Source: an uncultured Actinomyces sp.
Lineage (GTDB): Bacteria; Actinomycetota; Actinomycetes; Actinomycetales; Actinomycetaceae
Direction of reading: 5' to 3'
Assembly: GCA_915069725.1 (NCBI GenBank)
Contig: CAJZFF010000095.1
Span: 1-6,674, forward strand
DNA: 6,674 nt
Of this stretch, positions 1 through 5,551 are shown one piece after another. Numbering within the stretch: the first letter of the stretch is position 1; every line of letters starts with the position of its first letter. The notes under the pieces were generated by a model, which made no database searches, had not been told where the DNA came from, and saw nothing but the letters and a program-made list of their open reading frames with translations. A program made the position numbers and the translations under genes.

Positions 1-1164
1 GCCCCGCCGCTGCAGGCCCACCTCGGCCTCCTGCGAGCCCGGGTCATTCCTTGCGACCTCGGCCTCATCGCCCTGGGGCGGGAGAGCGGGGCGGTCGTGT
101 AGCGAGGCGGAGCCGGCGGGCTGGGCCTCGACACGACGAGGCGCGACGGTCGTGGCGGCGTCGTCATGCCGGTGGGCGGCGGGCACGGTTCCGGTCGGCC
201 CGTCGGGGTCCACTGTGACGGCCGGCCGCAGCATCGTGGAGTCCTGGTTCCGGCTCCCGCTCGTGTGTCTTCCGGACGCCTCCTCCATGACATCGAGCTG
301 GGTGATGGCCAGGCGCAGGTCGGTCTGTACCTGTTGCAGCGCCCGAGCCAGGGAGACCGCGCTGGCATACCGTTCGCGGGAGGACTTGGCCATCGCTGTG
401 ACCAGGACCCGCTCGAGCTGCTCGGGTACGTCGCGTCGCCCGATCGGGGGGATTTGTTGGTGGAGCACTCGGTCGAGCATCGAGAGCTGGTCGTTGCGGT
501 CTGCTCCGGAGACATCGACGTGGGGTGAGCGTCCCGCCAGCAGCGTGTAGATGGTCGCGGCCAGAGCGTAGACGTCCGAGGCCGGAGTCAGGATCTCCTG
601 GTTGAGCTGCTGCTCGGGTGAGGCCCACGGCGGGGACGCCCCTCTGAACTCGTCCTGCTCGGCGCTGAGCCCAATGGGCGCGGCGATCCCAAAGTCGCCG
701 AGCACCGGGCGCCCGAAGGGGGTCAGCAGGATGCTGGCAGGCTTGATGTCGCGGTGGAGGTAGCCGACTCGGTGAATGGTCTCCACCGCGCCCGCCAGCC
801 GGATACCGATCTCCAGGGCGCGTGTGAGGGGCAAGGGCTGCGAGGCGGCCAGCTTGCCCAGGTGGGGAGGTGGACAGTACTCCATGATGAGGTAGCTGCG
901 ATCCTCCTCCACCGTCCCGGCCCCGTAGACCGACACGATGGAGGGGTGCGATGACAGGCGGGCCATGAGGTCCGCCTCGGTGGTGAACCGGTGGTGGTCG
1001 CGTCGGCTGCCTCCTTGCCGCAGGATCTTGACCGCTACGTCGCGGCGCGGCACTTGCTGCTCATACAGGAAGACATCGGCGAAGCCCCCGGCGCCCAGGA
1101 GGTGCTTGGGGCTGGCTCCGGGGATCGGCGGTCCTTGCGGGGCGGAGCTCGGGGCGGACATCAT
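1..1164 (-). CDS. Ser/Thr protein kinase, C-terminus cut off by window edge
   Basis: Reading the minus strand from the ATG at 1164 gives 388 codons without a stop up to base 1, so the gene continues off the left edge. It is a Hanks-type Ser/Thr kinase. Visible landmarks are a glycine loop GAGGFADV (residues 24-31), the VAVK lysine K46, a helix-C glutamate probably E63, the catalytic loop HRDIKPAS (137-144) with D139 and K141, the DFG motif at 157-159, SPE in place of APE (182-184) and the helix-F aspartate D197. The kinase domain ends near residue 285. What follows is a Pro/Ala/Ser-rich tail with no membrane segment in the visible part. Oddly, S144 stands where nearly all active kinases have a Mg-binding Asn. 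The start overlaps the stop of the FHA gene as ATGA, which implies translational coupling; a second ATG follows directly at 1161, so the true start could be one codon later. The FHA neighbour is a likely substrate or reader. Family assignment is very secure; substrate and activity are inference. Confidence 0.95.
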   Translation of the reverse strand, partial: MMSAPSSAPQGPPIPGASPKHLLGAGGFADVFLYEQQVPRRDVAVKILRQGGSRRDHHRFTTEADLMARLSSHPSIVSVYGAGTVEEDRSYLIMEYCPPPHLGKLAASQPLPLTRALEIGIRLAGAVETIHRVGYLHRDIKPASILLTPFGRPVLGDFGIAAPIGLSAEQDEFRGASPPWASPEQQLNQEILTPASDVYALAATIYTLLAGRSPHVDVSGADRNDQLSMLDRVLHQQIPPIGRRDVPEQLERVLVTAMAKSSRERYASAVSLARALQQVQTDLRLAITQLDVMEEASGRHTSGSRNQDSTMLRPAVTVDPDGPTGTVPAAHRHDDAATTVAPRRVEAQPAGSASLHDRPALPPQGDEAEVARNDPGSQEAEVGLQRRG

Positions 1165-2789
1165 GCCTTTCGCTCCACTGTCAGGGTGGTGCCGTCACCG
1201 ATGTCGATGACGTCGCCGATGCGCAGGAAGAGCTGCTGGTGCTCGGGCACGCGGCGGGGCTCCTCTCCGGCGCGCAGCAGGAAGGTCCCGTTGGTGGAGC
1301 CCAGGTCCTCCACGCGCATGTCCCAGCCTTCGACCCGCACGGCGCAATGAGTCTTCGAGATCGCCTTGCCCGGGCTGGGGACGGCCAGCAGACGGGGGCT
1401 CTGAGCGGCGGTGCTGCTCGTGCCCTGGGGCAGTCGGCCGATGATGATGTCAGCGTCCAGGACCGCCGTGGCGCCGGAGGAGACACGCAGAACGCCCAGG
1501 ACCGGTTGCTCGACCTGGCCGGTCCTGGAGGTGATGGTGCCGTCGCATTCGCGGCACGAGGAGGCGTGCACCGGATTGGGGTGCCCCGCTTCGCAGAAGA
1601 CGGCCATCACGCTGGGGCCGGTGCCGGAGGGCTCGTCGAGCCCGGTCTGCCCGCCCAGTGCGTTTCCGGTGGCATCAAGTCCTGCAGCCGAGACGGTGCG
1701 TCCGTCGTGCTTGCCCTGCTCGCCCGAGGGCACTGAACCCTTCGGGGAGGCCGTATCCGCGCCGCCGTCCGGGGCCTGCCGCTGAGGCGGGAGCGGCTCA
1801 GCGGCCTGCGACGCGTGCCGGCCGGAGGTGCTCTCGCCCAGGGGGGAGGCCCGGTGGCGTCCGGGCCCTGCGGTGAGTCGGGCCAACGGATCAGTGTCCT
1901 GGGAGGAGACCGGGCCGATGGCCGCCCCGGCCCCCTGCATCATCGTGTGCTCAACAAGACGACCGACGTTCTGGTCCCGGGCCTGCTGCCCCTGTGCCTT
2001 TGGAGCTGCGGCCTCGGCCGCCAGAACGTCGTCGGGCCCCAGTACCGCGGCCGGAGCCCCCGCCCCGGTCCCCTGCGGGGAGCCCGTACCGTCCAGCAGG
2101 TCCATGGACTGCGGTCCCAGCGTCTGTCCGGGATCGGGGCGGGACAGGTGGGCGGCCTCCCCCTGCTCCTGCCTCGCAGATAGCGATGACGACGGCGGTG
2201 GGTCGTCCCGCTCGGGGGCGCCGTCGGCCTGAGCCTGCTGGAGGATCTCCTGGGCCGCAGATGGCAGCGGTACCCCCTGACCCCCGTGAGCGCCGGTCTG
2301 AGCCGGTGAGGACGATGGGTGCTGGTGGGCTCCGAAACCGATGTGCAGCTGAGAGGCTCGGACGATCCCCGAGCGCAGAGGGAGGAACTCCTCGAGCCCT
2401 TCGTGACCGGCTGCGTGTCCGGGGACCGGGGCGAGCTCGAGGATGCACTGGTTGACCCGCTCATAGCGGGACTCCTCCCACACGACGACCTCGGAGGCGC
2501 TGAAGCTGCGCTCGCCGTCGGCAGTGTCCAGATGGAGGCAGAAGCGCCCCCGGGCGGCCACTCGCAGCTCCTGGCCGTCGATGGCCATCATGAGGAAGTC
2601 GGGGAGGGTGAAGACCTCGTTGTCGTGCATCCGGCTCAGGCCCTTCAGCAGGTCGCCGAGGCAGCGGTGTTCACCGAGCTTGGTCCACATCTCCTCCATC
2701 GCCTGCGCACTTCCGTCGAGGGCGAGGACGCCGCCGTCCGCGACGGCGACCAGGATGTCGCCGGGTACCCAGCGTGTCAGCATGTTCAT
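1161..2789 (-). CDS. FHA-domain protein with N-terminal conserved domain and zinc-hook-like motif
   Basis: This 542-residue protein has three parts. Residues 1 to about 140 form a globular region (GDILVAVADGGVLALDG near the start, later FTLPDFLMMAIDG) that resembles, from memory, the N-terminus of actinobacterial FHA proteins encoded beside kinases and phosphatases. Residues about 150-395 are a long Pro/Gln/Ser/Ala/Gly-rich, probably disordered linker. Then comes C399-x3-H403 with C412-x2-C415, a pattern like the GHPNP zinc-ribbon hooks of this group. Residues about 435-541 are an FHA domain with its key phosphothreonine-binding positions present: G451-R452, S478, H481 and STNG at 498-501. 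The start at 2789 is chosen because AGGAGG lies 8 bases upstream; another ATG at 2783 is less well spaced. The start overlaps the preceding stop as ATGA, and the stop overlaps the kinase start the same way. The likely role is a phospho-dependent adaptor for the neighbouring kinase in the cytoplasm. FHA assignment is firm; the partner is inferred from context. Confidence 0.93.
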   Translation of the reverse strand: MNMLTRWVPGDILVAVADGGVLALDGSAQAMEEMWTKLGEHRCLGDLLKGLSRMHDNEVFTLPDFLMMAIDGQELRVAARGRFCLHLDTADGERSFSASEVVVWEESRYERVNQCILELAPVPGHAAGHEGLEEFLPLRSGIVRASQLHIGFGAHQHPSSSPAQTGAHGGQGVPLPSAAQEILQQAQADGAPERDDPPPSSSLSARQEQGEAAHLSRPDPGQTLGPQSMDLLDGTGSPQGTGAGAPAAVLGPDDVLAAEAAAPKAQGQQARDQNVGRLVEHTMMQGAGAAIGPVSSQDTDPLARLTAGPGRHRASPLGESTSGRHASQAAEPLPPQRQAPDGGADTASPKGSVPSGEQGKHDGRTVSAAGLDATGNALGGQTGLDEPSGTGPSVMAVFCEAGHPNPVHASSCRECDGTITSRTGQVEQPVLGVLRVSSGATAVLDADIIIGRLPQGTSSTAAQSPRLLAVPSPGKAISKTHCAVRVEGWDMRVEDLGSTNGTFLLRAGEEPRRVPEHQQLFLRIGDVIDIGDGTTLTVERKA

Positions 2790-3151
2790 GGACGAAACCT
2801 CCTGGAGACGGGGGTGGGGACGGTGGAGCCGGAGCCTGCGGCCCGGGGCAGCGTGATGTCGTCGACCTGCGTGTAGGTGTCCGAGGAGGCGTCGGACATG
2901 AAGACCTGGGAGCCGGACTGGTCGACGTCGAAGTTCGTCGAGGAGGTGCGCAGGCCCCCGTCGAGCATCCGCGAGCGGTAGCTGAGGTGGGCGACCATCG
3001 CCATCGCCCCGTTGGTCACCCGCACTCCACCGTCATGAAGATCGACATCATGAGTGGCCATCCCCGGGTGCAGGACGACGGCGACCAGAGCGGCAGCGGC
3101 CAGGACCGCGATGACGCCGACATTGACGCCGCGCCTGGAGAACCGTTTCAC
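2786..3151 (-). CDS. Short membrane-anchored protein, apparent N-terminal stub of a long FN3/propeller-type protein
   Basis: The product is 121 residues from a GTG at 3151, with GGAG nine bases upstream; an in-frame TGA a little further up leaves no better start. It has a basic N-terminus followed by one hydrophobic segment (about residues 9-28), so it is a signal anchor or an uncleaved signal peptide, with the rest outside the cell. The exported part contains DGGVRVTNGAMAMVAHLS, then MLDGGLRTSS and FDVDQSGSQVFMSD. These resemble, from memory, the first repeat of very long (often over 1000 residues) actinobacterial FN3 or Ig-like proteins that head operons with MoxR ATPase, DUF58, transglutaminase, phosphatase, FHA and kinase genes. 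Here the frame stops after about one repeat. Its last codons encode the ribosome binding site of the FHA gene, and its TGA overlaps that gene's ATG. Either an internal deletion removed the rest together with intervening genes, or this is a naturally short version. It is probably expressed; function is unknown. Confidence 0.72.
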   Translation of the reverse strand: MKRFSRRGVNVGVIAVLAAAALVAVVLHPGMATHDVDLHDGGVRVTNGAMAMVAHLSYRSRMLDGGLRTSSTNFDVDQSGSQVFMSDASSDTYTQVDDITLPRAAGSGSTVPTPVSRRFRP

Positions 3152-3216
3152 AGTGCTGCGCTCCAGCAGGAAATAGGGATGAGCCAGGAAGGATGGAGCT
3201 CGTCAGAACGACCAAG

Positions 3217-3245
3217 ATTTTAACTTCCTCGTTGGACGGCAACAA
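3217..3245 (-). promoter_or_regulatory. Candidate promoter of the stub-FHA-kinase operon
   Basis: On the minus strand, TAAAAT (3222-3217) matches the -10 consensus at five of six positions. With a 17-base spacer it is preceded by TTGTTG (3245-3240), which keeps the TTG of the -35 box. Transcription would begin near 3209, giving a leader of about 58 bases before the GTG at 3151. The surrounding stretch, roughly 3200-3300, is visibly less GC-rich than the coding sequence around it, as expected of a promoter. No operator is recognised. Confidence 0.45.
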
Positions 3246-3447
3246 ATGTCCCGAATGTGGGGAAATACAGAGGAAGAGTGGATTTTTCGTTGGGATCAAG
3301 GAGAAGGGGAGGCTTGTGTCTCCAGTATCCACCTGGGTGGTTGTTATGAACTTGTGATTCTAATGGTGAGGTTGCGTGCTGAATCAATGCGGCCGCCTCT
3401 TACTGGGGTGCGGATACTGCCGCCCTCTGGCGGAGACGGTCCGTGGT
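3246..3447. other. Intergenic stretch without a convincing gene
   Basis: I see no gene here. Open frames on both strands lack family resemblance and a credible ribosome binding site. The segment contains a near-palindrome CCACCTGGGTGG (3329-3340) and a small hairpin, CCGCC with loop CTCT and GGCGG (3420-3433). The latter lies close to the presumed right-hand limit of the IS110 remnant. Neither has a T-run, so neither looks like an intrinsic terminator. The left half is lower in GC than the rest of the window. Confidence 0.5.
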
Positions 3448-3609
3448 GGGGTGCCTCTATGTGGCGTGTCAAGCGGCTGCTGGTGGCTGTGTCGATGGTT
3501 GCGGGGTGTAGGGGGTTGGCGCCAATCCTTGCCTTGTCCGCTCGCTTCAGCCTGGCTGACGTGGGCTAGGTGGCGACGGTTCTCCGGACGTGGCGTCGTG
3601 TGCCTGGCC
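3448..3609 (-). mobile_element. Probable distal remainder of the decayed IS110-type element
   Basis: The frame entered after the second frameshift stays open on the minus strand to a TGA near 3388. Toward its end it reads PLDTPHRGTPP, encoded by TTGACACGCCACATAGAGGC and following bases (3472-3448). I recall similar TTGACA-x-CATAGAGGCACCCC sequences at the 3' end of actinobacterial IS110-type elements. If correct, the remnant has lost roughly 300 codons in the middle and keeps both ends. IS110 elements lack terminal inverted repeats, so no exact boundary can be drawn by eye. The evidence is weaker than for the N-terminal fragment. Confidence 0.35.
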
Positions 3610-3818
3610 AGGGCTTCGGGGGTGGTGGGGCTGGTCGGCCACCACCAGTACCTGTCTCTTTCCTTGTACGTGCTGGGAGACCTCTCGCAGCCGGTCCTCG
3701 TCGTTCGGCAGGGCCCTACCGAGGGTCTTCCGGCCCTCCCAGCTCAAGGTCGTGGCCCAGTGCTCACTCCTTGCTGGCGCCCGGTACCGATGAAGACCTC
3801 GATGTCCTCGATGTCCAT
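3610..3818 (-). pseudogene. IS110-family transposase, N-terminal fragment with frameshifts
   Basis: Read on the minus strand from the ATG at 3818, one frame gives MDIEDIEVFIGTG. After a net frame change, the next gives SEHWATTL (from 3768), then GRALPNDEDRLREV and QVLVVADQP (ending near 3628). After a second shift inside a C-rich run near 3620-3630, a third frame gives TTPEALARH. Joined together, these follow the start of actinobacterial IS110-family transposases, which typically read IG-DVGK-SEHWATAL, RALPNDE-RLR and VLVVVDQPA-IGALA. The first frameshift destroys the DVGK segment, which carries the first acidic residue of the DEDD (RuvC-like) catalytic site. An intact protein has about 400 residues; the KTDARDA region, the rest of the nuclease domain and the C-terminal serine domain are missing. 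It is therefore a dead fragment. Its position between two divergent transcription units suggests an old insertion tolerated in intergenic DNA. Family recognition is from memory of conserved motifs. Confidence 0.72.
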
Positions 3819-3999
3819 CCCTTCTGCCGGCTCTCGTCGCATGGGGGGGTGGCTGGTGGGCGACCGATCCTGCACCACGTATGCGCGAGACCTCAGCTGC
3901 TTTCCGGTAGGCCGCTCCGCTTATCTGCGGCTCTCGGCAGCCGGGTGCCGTGGGTGATTCTCGCCCCCAGACGCCCCTCGTCGAGCAGTCGACAACCCT
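3819..3999 (-). other. Non-coding stretch upstream of the IS110 fragment, possibly the element's left end
   Basis: No gene is evident here. The frames open across it give Arg/Pro-rich translations unlike any family I know. In IS110 elements, a left end of roughly this size precedes the transposase and, in studied members such as IS621, encodes the bridge RNA. The segment therefore may be a decayed left end. I could not trace a convincing bridge-RNA fold or paired target loops by eye, so this is positional inference only. Confidence 0.25.
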
Positions 4000-4001
4000 C
4001 A

Positions 4002-4033
4002 ATAGATCGACCTATCGCATATTGTCGATGTAT
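4002..4033. promoter_or_regulatory. Tandem pseudo-palindromic operator candidate ahead of the transporter
   Basis: Two related boxes lie one helical-repeat multiple apart. The first, ATAGATCGACCTAT (4002-4015), is a palindrome at six of seven base pairs. The second, ATATTGTCGATGTAT (4019-4033), shares the layout ATA-spacer-TCGA-two bases-TAT. The TCGA cores are 18 bases apart. Viewed together, ATAGATCGAC (4002-4011) and GTCGATGTAT (4024-4033) form a 10-base inverted repeat with one mismatch around a 12-base spacer. The site lies about 110-140 bases before the transporter start, where a promoter is expected. A dimeric regulator is the likely user; the ArsR-type gene downstream is one candidate, but I do not see the motif repeated before that gene. 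Confidence 0.45.
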
Positions 4034-4142
4034 GGGTTATGGTGCTGGTGTCAGCTCGCGTCGCCGTGCTGGGAGCGGGTGTCGGCCGCTTGGGGCGGCT
4101 GACGGTCGCTGTCAGGGGAAACGAGAGGTAAGGAGGGGCGTG

Positions 4143-5054
4143 ATGGTGCAGCGTCTGAGTCGTGCTGTCGGTGGTGAGGCGAGAGGAGGGGCGATTGCGT
4201 GCGCACTGCTCGCAGTGGGATGTTTGGCGCTCGGGGGAGTGTTCGTTCGGCTCAGTGAGGTCGGGCCGATCGCCACCGGCGGCTTCCGGTCTCTGATCGC
4301 CGCCCCCATGCTGCTCCTGCTCGACGCCGGGATTGGACTGCGGGGCGGACCCCGAGTGCGGGAACGTATGCCCCTTCGTGACCATGTCACCATCGCCCTG
4401 GGTGGCGCTCTCCTGGCGATCGACCTGTGCCTGTGGAACGTGTCGTTCTTCTACACCACGCTGGCCGAGTCCAACCTCCTGGCTAATCTTGTCCCCTTCG
4501 CCGCGGCGATCCTTGGGTGGGTGCTTTTCAGGGACGTTCCCGACGTCAGACTCGTTGCTCCGGCGACCCTGGCGATCGGGGGACTGCTGCTCCTGACTCC
4601 GGTCGGTGTTCATGCGGAACCAGGGCACCTGTTCGGAAACGCTATGGCCTTGGCCACGGCATTCTTCTACACGGGATTTCTTGTTGTCGCCCAGGGGCTG
4701 CGAACGAGGTATCCCGCGCCACGCATCATGGCACTACTCAGCTTGTGGTGCGCAGCGGTGTGTCTTGCGGTGGCAATGCTACGCGGGGAGAACCTGCTTC
4801 CACGTTCCGTAGAGGGCTGGCTGCTACTCGTTGTTCTGGCGTTCACCTCCCAGATACTCGGGCAGACCCTCATGGCACACGCCATGCACTTCATGTCGCT
4901 GCAGCTCGGGTCGCTGTTCACCCTGCTCCAGCCCGTGGCCGCAGCCGTCTACGCCTATGTCCTCTTCTCCGAGACCTTGTCGCTCTCTCAGTTCCTCGGT
5001 GCGGTAGTCCTCATCGTCAGCATCTACTGGGCCAAGCTCGTCCTCGGTGGGTGA
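4143..5054 (+). CDS. EamA/DMT-superfamily transporter
   Basis: This is a 303-residue integral membrane protein with about ten hydrophobic helices (roughly 16-36, 42-62, 82-104, 105-127, 131-152, 160-182, 189-208, 220-245, 249-272 and 275-300). That is the two-times-five-helix EamA arrangement of the drug/metabolite transporter superfamily. The first half has the FRSLIAAP and AESNLLANLVPFAAAILG segments and the second has the matching LGSLFTLLQPVAAAVYAY segment. Such proteins usually export small metabolites, amino acids or drugs; the substrate cannot be read from the sequence. The ATG at 4143 is chosen because GGAGG ends six bases before it; the adjacent GTG at 4140 would be too close. The frame is open for 191 codons further upstream, but that extension crosses the IS110 remnant and is not protein-like. 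An ArsR-type regulator follows after 85 bases on the same strand, suggesting a regulated export pair. Family is secure; function is open. Confidence 0.93.
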   Translation: MVQRLSRAVGGEARGGAIACALLAVGCLALGGVFVRLSEVGPIATGGFRSLIAAPMLLLLDAGIGLRGGPRVRERMPLRDHVTIALGGALLAIDLCLWNVSFFYTTLAESNLLANLVPFAAAILGWVLFRDVPDVRLVAPATLAIGGLLLLTPVGVHAEPGHLFGNAMALATAFFYTGFLVVAQGLRTRYPAPRIMALLSLWCAAVCLAVAMLRGENLLPRSVEGWLLLVVLAFTSQILGQTLMAHAMHFMSLQLGSLFTLLQPVAAAVYAYVLFSETLSLSQFLGAVVLIVSIYWAKLVLGG

Positions 5055-5091
5055 TGCGTCTCGGTGTCGGAACGCCGGTTTTCAGGACGAG

Positions 5092-5100
5092 TGATATGCT
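5092..5100 (+). promoter_or_regulatory. Possible extended -10 promoter of the ArsR-type gene
   Basis: TGATATGCT carries the TGn extension directly before TATGCT, which matches the -10 consensus at four of six positions. No clear -35 box lies 16-18 bases upstream, which is compatible with an extended -10 promoter. Transcription would start near 5107, about 33 bases before the gene. The regulator could equally be read through from the transporter gene. Confidence 0.35.
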
Positions 5101-5139
5101 CGCCCGAACCTCGAGCCGCGGCACAGAGAGGGGGGAGTG

Positions 5140-5499
5140 ATGTCGGAGGATGCGAAGAGTCATTCGGAAGGATATTCGGATTCTGCGGACCTGGATGTGA
5201 TAGTCGACGCCCTCAAGGTTCTCGCTCATCCGGTGCGCCTCCGGATTCTTCAGTGGCTCCGAGATCCTCGGGCGGAGTTCCCTATCGAGCAGGGGATTGC
5301 GGATCCCGATGAGTACGGGGTCTGCATCAAGCAGATCACCGACAAGGTGGGGCTTGCTCAGTCGACCGTGTCGGCCTTCATGCGAGCCTTGGAGCGTGAG
5401 GGGCTGGTGACTTCCACGCGTATCGGGAAATGGACCCACTACAAACGCGACGAGAAGCGCATCGCCGAGATCCGCTCACAGGTCGCCACGTTGCTGTAG
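5140..5499 (+). CDS. ArsR-family winged helix-turn-helix transcriptional regulator
   Basis: The product has 119 residues and the compact ArsR/SmtB shape. The dimer-interface helix is followed by LAHPVRLRILQWL (28-40), the typical ALAxPxRLxIL signature. The recognition segment is at about 64-90 (ITDKVGLAQSTVSAFMRALE), and a beta wing (STRIGKWTHYKRDE) spans 92-105. It binds DNA as a dimer, most likely as a repressor. The classic metal-sensing ELCVCDL motif is absent: the equivalent place reads YGVCIKQIT with a single cysteine, C62, so arsenic or metal sensing of the usual kind is unlikely. The ATG at 5140 has the purine run AGAGGGG about six bases upstream; a GTG at 5137 would add one residue. 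Its neighbour is an EamA transporter, so control of that transporter is a reasonable guess. The signal it responds to is unknown. Confidence 0.9.
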   Translation: MSEDAKSHSEGYSDSADLDVIVDALKVLAHPVRLRILQWLRDPRAEFPIEQGIADPDEYGVCIKQITDKVGLAQSTVSAFMRALEREGLVTSTRIGKWTHYKRDEKRIAEIRSQVATLL

Positions 5500-5507
5500 C
5501 TCATCTA

Positions 5508-5530
5508 CCTCACGCCATTCGCCAGTGAGG
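5508..5530 (+). other. Small hairpin between the regulator and xerC
   Basis: CCTCAC (5508-5513) and GTGAGG (5525-5530) form a perfect six-base stem around an 11-base loop, just after the regulator stop and 21 bases before the xerC start. There is no T-run, so it is not a standard intrinsic terminator. It could reduce read-through or act on xerC translation. The stem contains the alternative GTG start at 5525. Confidence 0.3.
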
Positions 5531-5551
5531 ACCGTCATCAAGGGGGTTGTC

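Noticed and set aside
164..628. Other-frame open reading frames inside the kinase and FHA genes on both strands
   Set aside because: They are Arg/Pro/Ser-rich shadows common in high-GC DNA, while the kinase and FHA frames carry clear conserved motifs over the same bases.
3048..3332. A 94-codon minus-strand frame overlapping the start of the stub gene
   Set aside because: It shows no family resemblance, runs through the likely promoter, and its second half is an out-of-frame reading of the stub gene.
3316..3360. A possible 14-codon leader peptide (GTG to TGA) behind a GGGAGG sequence
   Set aside because: It has no run of regulatory codons, no following attenuator and no gene directly downstream on that strand.
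3570..4142. A 191-codon in-frame extension upstream of the EamA transporter start
   Set aside because: It translates into Arg/Pro/Ser-rich sequence antisense to the IS110 remnant, has no ribosome binding site at its start, and the ATG at 4143 has an excellent one.
5499..5551. An attL/attR-like site or element boundary beside the tyrosine recombinase
   Set aside because: The recombinase has housekeeping XerC features and conserved gene context, and I saw no tRNA gene or direct repeat that would mark an integrated element.
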